Shown here: positions 1-8,704 of the stretch, piece after piece
Layout of the letters: every line of letters starts with the position of its first letter
Position numbering within the stretch: position 1 is the stretch's first letter
Assembly (NCBI GenBank): GCA_002412925.1
Contig: DHVZ01000023.1
Location: 1 to 48,435 of the forward strand
Length of the DNA: 48,435 bases
Direction of reading: 5' to 3'
From: Anaerolineales bacterium UBA5195
GTDB taxonomy: Bacteria > Chloroflexota > Anaerolineae > Anaerolineales > Villigracilaceae
Notes under the pieces: generated by a model
Told to the model about the DNA's origin: nothing
Seen by the model: the letters and a program-made list of their open reading frames with translations, nothing else
Databases searched by the model: none
Program-made: the position numbers and the translations under genes

Positions 1-319
1 GTGCGATTTCACCAGAATCCGCAACCAAGTTGCCATCCGTTGCTTTGGCAAGGATGAAGAGATCATTTTGAGACGCATGCCCACCACCCGGCATGCCTAC
101 CCGATATTCGGGAATGGCAAACAGCAGTTCCAGCTTTTGCAAAGCCGGGATTTCAGAACCGGCAAACATGGCTTGAAAGGATGCCGGGAAACCTTTGGCG
201 TATTCCCAACAGTGTGCAAGTTCCCAGGCAGAAAATTTGGGTTTCCAGTGTTTTTCCGGGTCGGCCAGGAGCTTGCGCCAGTCATCGGGGGATGTGGTAG
301 GGACGTAGATGCGTTTCAT
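1..319 (-). CDS. Uncharacterised protein, C-terminus cut by the window edge
   Basis: The reading frame is open from an ATG at 319 down to base 1, giving 106 codons with no stop. The protein starts MKRIYVPTTSPDDWRKLLAD and has Trp-rich segments (a WELAHCWEYAKGFP stretch near residues 32-45). It is soluble, with no signal peptide or membrane segment visible. From memory it resembles small uncharacterised proteins found next to restriction systems in Chloroflexota (possibly the DUF6946 type), but I cannot confirm the family. Its ATG overlaps the stop of the preceding 32-residue ORF in an ATGA arrangement, so it is probably translationally coupled and is the last visible member of the mcrC-mcrB transcript. 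The real C-terminus lies outside the window. Confidence 0.75.
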   Translation of the reverse strand, partial: MKRIYVPTTSPDDWRKLLADPEKHWKPKFSAWELAHCWEYAKGFPASFQAMFAGSEIPALQKLELLFAIPEYRVGMPGGGHASQNDLFILAKATDGNLVADSGEIA

Positions 320-414
320 TGCTCGGTGCTTAACTCCATCACGGACGTCAGAACATCGATGAATTCTGTGTCCTTATCATCAAAGATGGATGTGTTTATA
401 GAATGAACTGTCAT
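316..414 (-). CDS. Small 32-residue ORF coupled between mcrB and the following gene
   Basis: A 32-codon frame starts at the ATG at 414-412, which overlaps the mcrB stop (ATGA), and ends with a TGA at 318-316 that overlaps the next gene's ATG in the same way. The product begins MTVHSINTSIFDD, is acidic (several Asp/Glu) and has no membrane segment. The exact four-base overlaps at both ends and the lack of any other gene in this 91-base gap argue that it is translated. No function is recognised. It could be a small accessory or antitoxin-like peptide, or simply a bridge that couples translation of the downstream gene to mcrB. Confidence 0.6.
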   Translation of the reverse strand: MTVHSINTSIFDDKDTEFIDVLTSVMELSTEQ

Positions 415-2519
415 TTTGCTAGCTCATTTAATGCAATAACCAGATCGCTGCCTTCTCGGTGTAAATCGGTGCTATTTTCCAGTCCTTTGAGATATGGCTC
501 AAGGATATCTTGAAGCCGTTCCGGTTGGCTGTAGAAATACTCTCGCAGCAAGGGCAGTATCTGGTTATTCCAAGCAAACTCGAGACCAGCCAATGAGTTT
601 ACCTTCATCAAGTAGCTGTGTCCGATCTGGTAATCTGCGCCCAATTCTTTGCATATGCGCTCATTTAATCCCCGGAGCATTTTCCCTAAATCCACCTGGT
701 CGCCATCCTCGCTTTCAATGAGCTGCCCCTGCAAAAGCTCTGGATCCGGTAAAAGCTCATAAAAGGAAAATCTACGCCGCAAAGCAACATCCAGCAAAGC
801 AATACTACGGTCGGCAGTATTCATTGTGCCAATGATATACAAGTTACCAGGCACAATAAACTTCACGTGACTATAAGCCAGTTCAACGGGGAATGAAGCG
901 GGCTGACCATCGCGTTTATCGTCTTCCAACAAAGTAATCAATTCACCAAAGATTTTAGAAATATTGCCCCGGTTGATCTCGTCGATAATAAGCACATAAT
1001 TTGCTTCTGGGTTACCGGCCGCTTGGGCACAGACCTCGCGAAACTTACCTGGCACAACCTCTATTTCATTTGCGCCAACCGGCCTGAAACCTTCCACAAA
1101 ATCCTCATAGGCATAAGATTGGTGGAAAGCGACCCGAGTGATAAAGTCTTCGGCCTTGCTCGCTTCTTTTGCAGGTTGTTTAAGCAGGGCCAATGCTTCG
1201 CCCAAATTTTGTATAACATAATTTTGTCCAGCCGCAGTCAAATACCAACGGCTGTCGCCATCTTTGTCGAACAAGTAGGGCTCTGCCTTATTCCCCACAT
1301 TAACTGTTTTACTCTCGAGAGCAGTGTGACTTTGTAAGTAAGCCCAAATATTCTCTTTTGGATTTTTAACCGGGCGAATAGTGAAACGAGCCTGTACTAA
1401 GGGCAGTTCCTGTATCTCCTTGACGTTATAGTGTTTCTCTTTACCTGATCGGTACATGCCCAGCGCCAATAAATCATAGAAAGTATTGGCCTCAGCGGCG
1501 TTTTGCAAACGTATAGTCTCAGGGACTGGCGCTTCTAGCTGCTTTTTGACCAACTCTTTGGCAACCTGATTGGCAATAAATGTTTTGCCAGTTCCAGGAG
1601 GACCGTAAATAATGACATTCTTAGTGAATTTGAACAGGCTGAGCATATCCAGCGCCGGTCCTGAAGTTGTAAAAACTGGGACAGTTTCTTTTACTTGTTG
1701 TACCACTGGTAATGTCGGAATGATGTTCTTCCACAATGGTTTGATCTGGGGATGATAGAAATCCAATGGTTTGGGCAGTGTCTCATCTTTCTCCAACACC
1801 TGGTAGATTTGATAGATCGCATCGTCGACATCTGTCGGCACAGCACCTGGCAACCGATCTTTGAAACTTGCGACAATGCTCTTTTTATTCCCGGTTGACA
1901 CTATTCGTTCGTAATAATCAGGAAAGGCCAGGTAAAGCAAGGCGTGACGCATATCAGTACCACGATTAGCTGGTATTAGGATCTTCTCCAGGCTGGCGTC
2001 CAGCGCATTTTGCAGCGCATGGCGATCTTTCAACAGTGTTTGACGATCGGGTGCTTGCTTCACTTGTTCAGCAAAAACAAAAATAAGCCAGAATTGACGA
2101 TACTTTTGCATATAGCGCATCCCAGGATGGCAGAAGCCTGGAGCCAAAGCTTTCCAAACCATATCATGTTCATCCGGAATTGGCAAATTTCCTTTTTGGG
2201 CTAAACTTACGATGCCCGCGTACTTGGTTTCTGCTTTAATGTTTTTGGTTTCCGGTACCAGGCAATATAAGTAATAGGCATCAGCCAGCAGACCCCATAC
2301 ATCTGACGATAGTCCTGACATTTGAATAATCAACTTCGCTTCGAAGGATTCACTTCCCATTTCAGGAGCATCAATCAAGGCGTGCCTGAGTACCGACACA
2401 TTGGCCGGCGTCCACAATGCACGATCCGGCCAGAGCAGCGATCGGTCTTCAACCAGGCATAGTTGGGCAAAGTCTTGATAGGCATTATATAAAGGTTCGT
2501 AGTCAGGGTTGCGTGCCAT
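411..2519 (-). CDS. mcrB: McrB-like AAA+ GTPase of a modification-dependent restriction system
   Basis: This 702-residue protein carries a Walker A motif GPPGTGKT at about residues 306-313, a Walker B segment with LIIDEINRGN near 505-515, and the McrB signature GTMNTADRS followed by ALRRRF near 562-580. In the known family, McrB is the GTP-driven translocase that assembles as a ring with McrC and moves DNA until McrC cuts. The roughly 290-residue N-terminal region would be the specificity part; it does not look like the short E. coli McrB DNA-binding domain and is of unknown target. A clear ribosome binding site (AAGGAG, five bases before the ATG) supports the start. It lies 10 bases after mcrC, and its stop overlaps the next small ORF. 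The GTPase identity is sure; preference for methylated DNA is inferred. Confidence 0.93.
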   Translation of the reverse strand: MARNPDYEPLYNAYQDFAQLCLVEDRSLLWPDRALWTPANVSVLRHALIDAPEMGSESFEAKLIIQMSGLSSDVWGLLADAYYLYCLVPETKNIKAETKYAGIVSLAQKGNLPIPDEHDMVWKALAPGFCHPGMRYMQKYRQFWLIFVFAEQVKQAPDRQTLLKDRHALQNALDASLEKILIPANRGTDMRHALLYLAFPDYYERIVSTGNKKSIVASFKDRLPGAVPTDVDDAIYQIYQVLEKDETLPKPLDFYHPQIKPLWKNIIPTLPVVQQVKETVPVFTTSGPALDMLSLFKFTKNVIIYGPPGTGKTFIANQVAKELVKKQLEAPVPETIRLQNAAEANTFYDLLALGMYRSGKEKHYNVKEIQELPLVQARFTIRPVKNPKENIWAYLQSHTALESKTVNVGNKAEPYLFDKDGDSRWYLTAAGQNYVIQNLGEALALLKQPAKEASKAEDFITRVAFHQSYAYEDFVEGFRPVGANEIEVVPGKFREVCAQAAGNPEANYVLIIDEINRGNISKIFGELITLLEDDKRDGQPASFPVELAYSHVKFIVPGNLYIIGTMNTADRSIALLDVALRRRFSFYELLPDPELLQGQLIESEDGDQVDLGKMLRGLNERICKELGADYQIGHSYLMKVNSLAGLEFAWNNQILPLLREYFYSQPERLQDILEPYLKGLENSTDLHREGSDLVIALNELAK

Positions 2520-2529
2520 AGTTTCTCCT

Positions 2530-3873
2530 TTACCAGTCCGGCGTAAAAGCCAGTTGCAGTTCGTTGATGAGACCAGCCGGATTCTCCAAGGGCTGATGTA
2601 AATTCAGTTCGACCACTCGAATTCTGACATCGTTTGCGCCGCTGGTATGCAAGGTGAATTGCGTTGGGTATGAGCTGGATGATGGGTAGAGTAACAAAAC
2701 ATCGGAACAATTCCACTTGCGAGCATAGGCTAACATTTGGTAAGCATCCCCTTCTGCGACCCCGCCATCTGCTTTTTTGAGATCAAGGCGCTTGTATTTG
2801 GTATCAGCGATTAGGTAGGATGGACCAATGGGGGAGAGGAGCAGGATATCCGGGATCAACGGAAAAACCGCCTTGCCAGTCACTTGTCCTGGAATAGTTC
2901 GTTCTGCGAGGTGGACTCTCTGTCCCTGGGCCTGCAATAGGATGTTTCCATCCTGCCAGACTCCCTGTAAAATGCTCTTGCGATGGCGCTTCAAGAAGTG
3001 CGCGATAAAATCCTGAAACAGGCGGTTCATATCGAAGACAAACGCGAAGGCAGGCAGACTGCCTGTGGAAAGCTGCACCAGGCGCTGCTCCCAGAACAAC
3101 CTCGCCAGGTTAAAAGCCGGATGGAAACGCTCATTCAGCCGGGTGAAATGCACTGTGGACAGATCGCTTTGTAAAGTTTCGTGGTTCGGTTTACAGTCCA
3201 CAAGCCAATCGCGCAAATCCAGCAGCAGTCGGCGGTTATAAGGATCTTGCGTAAGATGCCAGAGTGTATCGACTGTCAGGGAAAAGATCCGGTTCAACGG
3301 TGTATCGGGCGAAAACTCATCATAGGAAACATCAAAGCGCATACGATCATAAGAATGATGGGCGAGCTGCTTCCCGATCAACCAGCTGCCCCGGATAACC
3401 GGCAGGCGGTCTTCGATGGTGACATAGGCATGTGGCAAACCAGCCTTGAACTGGCGGTGCAGTTCAAGCGCAAATAGGCGGGTCAATATTTCCAGCCAGT
3501 CGCCGGCTTCTGTATGCAGTTGGGCTGAGTCTTGGGCACGCAAGGGTAAATCGCAGGCGACACTCAGCATCACCAACATGTTACGCATCGCGCTGTGCAC
3601 TGCCTCCTGATATTCAGGCGAGTCTTCCGGTTTGTCAAAATCGCCTTTAGCTGCGATCTTGGGCAGAATTTGCAGGGTGGTATCGCCCAGGCGCACCAGG
3701 CCGACATACTGGGAGGCTTTGATGGTTTTGCGCCCCACTGTAAATAACGTATTTCCTGATGAATTGTTAAGCCGCTCTAACTGGTCCAGGCGTGGATCAT
3801 TCAACCCCCAACCCAAATCAGACTGGATCGTTCTTGAATCGTATTCAGTGAAGGTGAAAACATTTTTCTGCAA
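2530..3873 (-). CDS. mcrC: McrC-like nuclease subunit
   Basis: This 447-residue protein matches McrC, the endonuclease partner of McrB. The C-terminal half has the PD-(D/E)XK core: an IPDILLL strand near residue 340 and IADTKYKRL near 355-363, supplying the catalytic Asp, Asp and Lys. The N-terminal half would form the contact with the McrB ring. The gene precedes mcrB, with 10 bases between them, which reverses the usual mcrB-mcrC order. It follows hsdM after 14 bases, so the type IV and type I genes probably share a transcript. The ribosome binding site is weak (only an A-rich leader before the ATG), so it may depend on translation arriving from hsdM. Confidence 0.92.
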   Translation of the reverse strand: MQKNVFTFTEYDSRTIQSDLGWGLNDPRLDQLERLNNSSGNTLFTVGRKTIKASQYVGLVRLGDTTLQILPKIAAKGDFDKPEDSPEYQEAVHSAMRNMLVMLSVACDLPLRAQDSAQLHTEAGDWLEILTRLFALELHRQFKAGLPHAYVTIEDRLPVIRGSWLIGKQLAHHSYDRMRFDVSYDEFSPDTPLNRIFSLTVDTLWHLTQDPYNRRLLLDLRDWLVDCKPNHETLQSDLSTVHFTRLNERFHPAFNLARLFWEQRLVQLSTGSLPAFAFVFDMNRLFQDFIAHFLKRHRKSILQGVWQDGNILLQAQGQRVHLAERTIPGQVTGKAVFPLIPDILLLSPIGPSYLIADTKYKRLDLKKADGGVAEGDAYQMLAYARKWNCSDVLLLYPSSSSYPTQFTLHTSGANDVRIRVVELNLHQPLENPAGLINELQLAFTPDW

Positions 3874-3887
3874 ATTTTGCCTATCTC

Positions 3888-5390
3888 TTACGCGACATCC
3901 TCACCCAGATCCAGCGCAATCCCTTCAAACTGCTCCAGCGCAGACTTCAAATCCTCGATGATCTCCGCGGCCAGAATGTCAGGATCGGGCAGGTTGGCAG
4001 AATCCTCGAGGGATTCGTCACGCAGCCAGAAGATGTCGAGGTTGACCTTATCGCGGGCAACCAGCTCATCGTAGGCAAAAACGCGCCAGCGGCCTTCGGG
4101 GTTTTCGGCTGACCAGGTTTCGGTGCGTTCGTGGCGGTTTTCAGGGTGATAACACTTGACGAAATCGTCCAAATCTGCCCGGTCGAGCGTGTTGGTTTTG
4201 AGCGTGAAGTTCAGATTGGTGCGCAGATCGTAGATCCACAGTTTTTCGGTTGAGGCGATCTCGCCCCCGGTACGGCGATCGAAGAACAAGACGTTGGCTT
4301 TGACACCCTGGGCATAAAAAATGCCAGTCGGCAGGCGCAGCAGGGTGTGCAGATCGCACTCCTGGAGCAGGTTCTTGCGAATTGTCTCGCCTGCGCCGCC
4401 TTCGAACAGGACGTTATCAGGCACGACGACTGCCGCCCGCCCGTTGATTTCGAGCATTTTGACGATGTGCTGGACGAAGTTGAGTTGTTTGTTGCTGGTG
4501 GAGGCCCAGAAATCATCGCGCTCGATCACCGTGGACTCGCGTTTGGACTCGCCCGCGTCGGTAACGGTCGTGATGCTGGATTTCTTGCCAAAGGGCGGGT
4601 TCGAGAGTACCATGCTGAAGCTGGAACCAGGCTTCTTGGCCAGGCTGTCTTCCACCCGGATGGGTGTTTCCAGACTTTCCAACCCGATCCCGTGCAGGTA
4701 CAGGTTCATCACGCACAGGCGGGCGGTGTTATCGACAATTTCCCAGCCGTGCAGGGCTTTGTGGCGCAGATGGTTCCACTGGTCGTAGTCGAGCGGTTTG
4801 TAGGTTTCGGTGATGTAGTCGTAAGTGCGCAGTAAAAAGCCGCCGGTGCCGGCTGCCGGGTCGGCGATGGTGTCGCCCGGCTTGGGGCGCATAACATCCA
4901 CAATCGCTTTGATCAGCGCGCGGGGAGTGAAATACTGGCCGGCGCCACCTTTCACATCTTGAGCATTCTTTTCGAGCAGGCCTTCGTAGATTTCGCTCTT
5001 GATATCGACATCCAGCCCGCCCCAGTTTTCGCTGTCGATCAGGTCGATCAGGCGGCGCAGGCGGGCCGGGTTCTGGATGCGATTCTGGGCTTTGCGGAAA
5101 ATGACACCAATCAGTCCGGGTTGTTTGCCCAGCGCCGTGAGAATGTGGATGTAGTGCGCTTCGAGCGGCTCACCATCCAGGATTTCGCCTTCTTTTTTGA
5201 ACAGGGTCCGCCAGCGCAGTTCCGCTGGGATGGAGCTGGGCTTGTTAAATTGGGCGTTCTCATCATCCATTTTCAGGAAGATGAGATAGGTGAGCTGCTC
5301 GACATAATCGCCATAGGAGATGCCGTCGTCGCGCAAGACGTTGCAGTAGTTCCAGACGCGCTGGACGATGGTGGAGGATTGAGTAGACAT
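3888..5390 (-). CDS. hsdM: Type I restriction-modification DNA methyltransferase subunit (N6-adenine)
   Basis: HsdM transfers a methyl group from S-adenosylmethionine to adenine, as part of the HsdM2S methylase or the full HsdR2M2S complex. With the start at 5390 it is 500 residues and begins MSTQSSTIVQRVWNYC. The SAM-binding motif DPAAGTGGF is at 178-186 and is preceded by GQYFTPR at 151-157. The catalytic NPPF motif is at 264-267. A longer in-frame start at 5471 would run back into the preceding gene and add an unrelated leader, so I reject it; 5393 (a tandem ATG) is an equally possible start. An AGGA lies just before these ATGs. The gene is separated from its hsdS partner by about 8 kb of other genes, which is unusual. 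Confidence 0.95.
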   Translation of the reverse strand: MSTQSSTIVQRVWNYCNVLRDDGISYGDYVEQLTYLIFLKMDDENAQFNKPSSIPAELRWRTLFKKEGEILDGEPLEAHYIHILTALGKQPGLIGVIFRKAQNRIQNPARLRRLIDLIDSENWGGLDVDIKSEIYEGLLEKNAQDVKGGAGQYFTPRALIKAIVDVMRPKPGDTIADPAAGTGGFLLRTYDYITETYKPLDYDQWNHLRHKALHGWEIVDNTARLCVMNLYLHGIGLESLETPIRVEDSLAKKPGSSFSMVLSNPPFGKKSSITTVTDAGESKRESTVIERDDFWASTSNKQLNFVQHIVKMLEINGRAAVVVPDNVLFEGGAGETIRKNLLQECDLHTLLRLPTGIFYAQGVKANVLFFDRRTGGEIASTEKLWIYDLRTNLNFTLKTNTLDRADLDDFVKCYHPENRHERTETWSAENPEGRWRVFAYDELVARDKVNLDIFWLRDESLEDSANLPDPDILAAEIIEDLKSALEQFEGIALDLGEDVA

Positions 5391-5397
5391 CATTTTC

Positions 5398-7095
5398 CTA
5401 ATCAGTATCTGTCTGATAAATCTGAATTCCATCAATATAAAATATATAAGGTTGGCTGGATGATGCACCAACTACTTCCCCGTTAAAATAGAATTTAGAA
5501 GCCTTAATTTCATCTACGGATTCGCCCAAGGCTCTGGAAATATCCAAAACAAAAACCTGCCACTGGTCAAATTTTTCAGGGGTAATACTCGTACAGATAT
5601 CGTTGGGCTTTTCAATAAAACATACTCTGGCCCACTTGATGTTGATGCCTGTTTGCTGCGGCCAGTAGACTTGACCAATAATCAACCGTGCTTTTAATGG
5701 CTGGTCGTAAAGAATAAAGGATTGTTGATTTGGGCTTGAAACAGAGATGGCCAAAGAGCTGTTTCCAGAAAAAGCCATTTTATTGGATACTACAAAGGTA
5801 GCCAGGCTGCCATCGCCCCAACCAAAAGCCCATTGCGATGTTTCAGATGGTTCTTCAAAATCCAGATATGCAAACTGCTCAAACGGCCAGACAATACTTT
5901 TTTGCGCGCTAACCAGCCCGGATTTTTCAATATCGCTGATTTCGATGACATAACCATCCAAAACGGTATCATCACTTCGAATAGCAATTAACCCCAATTG
6001 CTGGATCTCAGAAGGCACCACCCAGGTCATCGAATTAAAGTTCTCAAAACGATGTGTGCCCTCGCGAATGACCACCATCTCCGAAGACTTGTTCTCAATT
6101 TCCTGCTGCCCAGTATTCAGGCTTCCGCCAATGAACATACTCTGGTTATTTTTATTGTTCGAGTTGGCTTTATACCAGACTGAATGAATGGTGATCCAGT
6201 CACCCGCTTTGGCATTAATCACAGGATTTGGTTCCCGGCGCAAGTCCAGAACCTGTTGGAAGCCATCACTCACAGAATAAACGACTGCAACAATATTGAC
6301 ATCAGGCGGAGAATTCCACCAGGCCGTTCCGCCCATTTGGTTGAGTTTTATGGGCCAAATGGTTGAGCCTTCCTGGCCTGCCGGACCTTGATAGTTCAAT
6401 CTGACATCGATTGTTTCCCAGCTTTTCAGAACATCCCAGGAATCGCTGGCATATTTACCCGTGCTCTCACCGAGAAACCGGTAATCATCTACAATCTTGA
6501 CACTCTCAAGAGAAGTTAAGCCGGGTTGCAGAATGGCGACGGGCGTTTCGCCAATATTTTCTTTGCCATTCGCGAGAAATTCAGCCCAGACTTTAAATCC
6601 GGCCAATTCAGGCGGTGCAAAGACAGTAATTTCAAAAAACTTGAGTGGGAAAGTTGTACCAGCCGGAATGCCAACCGCAGTGGCTGTCAGCAAATCAACC
6701 TGGTGTGGATTCCAGCCCCCTGATGCATATTTCATACTAACAAGTGATACGCCGCTTAGGGAAGAAACCACTCTTGGCGCATTATTTTCCTGTGCTGTCG
6801 AGTTCAATCTTAAAATCAAAGGAGAAAAAAGCTCAGCAGTCACAATCCAAATAACCCCTGCGAAAATCAAGCCAACCCCAACATATTGCATGCCTAACCG
6901 CATTTTGCGAGGCATTTGGGGATTAAATTCAAAGTCCTTGATTTTCAAAAAAGGTTTCTGGTTTACCAATATTGAGGCAATATCCCTTGAAATCAGGCTG
7001 ATTATTCCAAGAATTAACCCAATGCCAATAAATAGCAATTGAATGAGATAGACTGTCAAAATACATTCCCAGGCCGTCCAATTCGGATTACACAT
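5398..7095 (-). CDS. Membrane-anchored protein with a large beta-rich domain, function unknown
   Basis: I do not recognise this 565-residue protein. Two hydrophobic segments lie near residues 12-36 and 69-91. The remaining 470 or so residues look like beta-sandwich material rich in Trp, Gly, Ser and Thr. Near residues 430-560, a segment with SSLAISVSSPNQQS and FYIDGIQIYQ resembles the jelly-roll modules of carbohydrate-binding proteins; this is a resemblance only. No catalytic motif is visible. The start is supported by GGAGG eight bases before the ATG. Its stop lies eight bases before the hsdM start, so it is co-transcribed with hsdM. It is probably cargo placed between hsdS-derived sequence and hsdM, and a role in restriction is not shown. 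Confidence 0.8.
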   Translation of the reverse strand: MCNPNWTAWECILTVYLIQLLFIGIGLILGIISLISRDIASILVNQKPFLKIKDFEFNPQMPRKMRLGMQYVGVGLIFAGVIWIVTAELFSPLILRLNSTAQENNAPRVVSSLSGVSLVSMKYASGGWNPHQVDLLTATAVGIPAGTTFPLKFFEITVFAPPELAGFKVWAEFLANGKENIGETPVAILQPGLTSLESVKIVDDYRFLGESTGKYASDSWDVLKSWETIDVRLNYQGPAGQEGSTIWPIKLNQMGGTAWWNSPPDVNIVAVVYSVSDGFQQVLDLRREPNPVINAKAGDWITIHSVWYKANSNNKNNQSMFIGGSLNTGQQEIENKSSEMVVIREGTHRFENFNSMTWVVPSEIQQLGLIAIRSDDTVLDGYVIEISDIEKSGLVSAQKSIVWPFEQFAYLDFEEPSETSQWAFGWGDGSLATFVVSNKMAFSGNSSLAISVSSPNQQSFILYDQPLKARLIIGQVYWPQQTGINIKWARVCFIEKPNDICTSITPEKFDQWQVFVLDISRALGESVDEIKASKFYFNGEVVGASSSQPYIFYIDGIQIYQTDTD

Positions 7096-7148
7096 GCCGA
7101 CCTCCTACATAATTCTCAATTACTTCAACGAGCATCCCTGCATCAATA

Positions 7149-7463
7149 TCACTGCTTGGGCTGGCTGTTCCGTCGCATCAATGCGGATAACGCATCGCTT
7201 GTTCGCTGGGTTTGCTCGTAAACACCAGCCAGCAACCAAAGACCCTGCCCAAGAGCTGCCAGAAACAAACCCTGTAAGCCAATCGCACCACCGCCCAAAA
7301 CCCTTGCCAGAACGATCAAACCTGTCATATCGGGGATAATGCTGGGCGCAGATGGTTTTTCCGGTTGACCAAAACCAGAAAAAACGAACCCGACGGCCCC
7401 AAGGATAATCAGCACGCCCAATATTATAAAAATAACGGCTGTGATTCGCGCGAATGCTTTCAT
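7149..7463 (-). CDS. Small membrane protein, function unknown
   Basis: This 104-residue protein has an N-terminal hydrophobic segment (residues 6-31, rich in Ile, Leu and Val, ending VGFVFSGFG) and a second around 46-78 (IVLARVLGGGAIGLQGLFLA...). A polar, basic C-terminal tail (about 80-104) contains MRRNSQPKQ. A GAGGAG ribosome binding site sits seven bases before the ATG. It is 53 bases upstream of the larger membrane protein gene and probably forms a pair with it. It resembles generic two-helix membrane proteins of Chloroflexota, and I cannot assign a function. Confidence 0.75.
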   Translation of the reverse strand: MKAFARITAVIFIILGVLIILGAVGFVFSGFGQPEKPSAPSIIPDMTGLIVLARVLGGGAIGLQGLFLAALGQGLWLLAGVYEQTQRTSDALSALMRRNSQPKQ

Positions 7464-7493
7464 ATTTGCTCCTCTTTGCTTCGATGAATAAAT

Positions 7494-7600
7494 TTACGCG
7501 AGTTTTCCCTCAAACGCGGACTTGAGCACCGACTGCCTCAGCTTGGATGCCCGCGCCACGGATGCCGCCATCACGGACTCAATCTCTTGCGACATCGGCA
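7494..7600 (-). pseudogene. Relic of an hsdS 3' end
   Basis: In one minus-strand frame ending at the TAA at 7496-7494, the sequence encodes a degenerate HsdS C-terminus (MAASVARASKLRQSVLKSAF then EGKLA). It is nearly the same as the end of the intact HsdS at 13265 and as the minigene at 8701. About 75 bases (7505-7582) align with 13273-13351 and 8711-8790. Nothing upstream in this frame looks like HsdS, so only the tail remains. It lies between the PD-(D/E)XK gene and the small membrane protein gene and marks an old recombination or insertion junction. Confidence 0.85.
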
Positions 7601-7639
7601 ACTGCCAAACAGTAAGGTGAAATGACAGTTCTATCATCT

Positions 7640-8704
7640 CTATCGGACCCATTTCATTTCAAACATTTCATCGTCATGCCCAATAACTATGAATTTCGAT
7701 TCTATGGGGAAAATTTTCGGATCAATCTCGACATTTGCATAGGGATTTTGAACATACCAAGATTGCAGGTATCTCGAATTCTTAGTGTTGTCATACCCTA
7801 TTTTAAAAACAAGGGTGCCTGTGACACTTTTATGTCGTATCTCACGGCCAAAATAATGAATACCCGATTGATCTACTTTCTCTTCAACTACTTTTTCTGT
7901 ATCAGGGTCGTAGACAATCGTCGTTCTACCTAACCAAGCCTCAGATACTTCTTCTGCTGACAAGTGAGACGGCTCTAAAAAAATAGCGATCACATATGGA
8001 AATCCCGCCTTCCTCAAGGCTTTATGTTGCTCTGCCTTTTTGCTAAGCGGTGTTTTTAAAATATCGGGATTTACCCAAAACCCTTCAGAGCTAACTACTC
8101 CAACTTTTTTCAATGATGTTCTTAGTGTTGCAGTTAGATTGAGGCTATTTCCAATAGCATCATCATATGCAAATCCATCTTCAGGCTTCGTATCTAACCA
8201 TAGACTAACTATTTTGACAAATTCAGCTACAACAATTGGTTTACCCAACTTCTTGATTTTCAAATTTACTGAAAACGGTTTTTGAATACTTGAAAGCGCT
8301 GACCATATTCGGTTAAATTTCCGCTTCTTTTCTCGTTCTTCGGGCGGTTTCAAAAAAGCCTTTGCTTCAATTGCTAACTGACAACCTGGGACATTCAACA
8401 CAAAGTCGGGGAAATTCCCTAATATCTCTGGTTCAACTGTTACACTAAAGTGCTCAATTAGCCAGCCATAAAGCATGATTTCAAACCAGACGCCAATATG
8501 CTGCTCTGGCAAATCATTTACAAACCTTCCCAACCAATCTTTTTGTTTTTCTGGACTTACTCGGGTAAACAAGCTTTCCAAAAGCAGTCTTTCACCAGAA
8601 TAGCCTTCATGCCTATCAAGAAAAACTACTTCGGGAACTTCATAGTTTGGCAAGTCCCGATATTTTTCACGCAATTCGATCATTTTTGGAGAGTCAAAAA
8701 TCAT
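7640..8704 (-). CDS. Putative PD-(D/E)XK-fold nuclease-like protein
   Basis: I do not recognise the family of this 354-residue soluble protein. It carries a plausible PD-(D/E)XK nuclease core: Glu75 in a helix (GVWFEIMLYGWL), then FPDFVLNV with Asp100, then LAIEAKAF with Glu113 and Lys115. Spacing and hydrophobic strand pattern fit that fold, found in many restriction and repair nucleases; enzymatic activity is inferred. The ATG at 8704-8702 overlaps the TGA of the hsdM/hsdS minigene (ATGA). A GGGAGG ribosome binding site lies within that minigene's last codons. This suggests the gene was originally downstream of a complete hsdS gene and is still translationally coupled to the remnant. It may be an accessory nuclease of a lost type I-like system. 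Confidence 0.8.
   Translation of the reverse strand: MIFDSPKMIELREKYRDLPNYEVPEVVFLDRHEGYSGERLLLESLFTRVSPEKQKDWLGRFVNDLPEQHIGVWFEIMLYGWLIEHFSVTVEPEILGNFPDFVLNVPGCQLAIEAKAFLKPPEEREKKRKFNRIWSALSSIQKPFSVNLKIKKLGKPIVVAEFVKIVSLWLDTKPEDGFAYDDAIGNSLNLTATLRTSLKKVGVVSSEGFWVNPDILKTPLSKKAEQHKALRKAGFPYVIAIFLEPSHLSAEEVSEAWLGRTTIVYDPDTEKVVEEKVDQSGIHYFGREIRHKSVTGTLVFKIGYDNTKNSRYLQSWYVQNPYANVEIDPKIFPIESKFIVIGHDDEMFEMKWVR

Noticed and set aside
97..285. Open frame of 62 codons at the left edge
   Set aside because: It is a different frame of the same strand as the better-supported truncated gene at 1-319, whose start is coupled to the upstream small ORF.
5391..5471. Longer start for hsdM at 5471
   Set aside because: It would overlap the preceding gene's coding end and add a leader unlike HsdM; the normal HsdM N-terminus begins at 5390, with an AGGA just before it.
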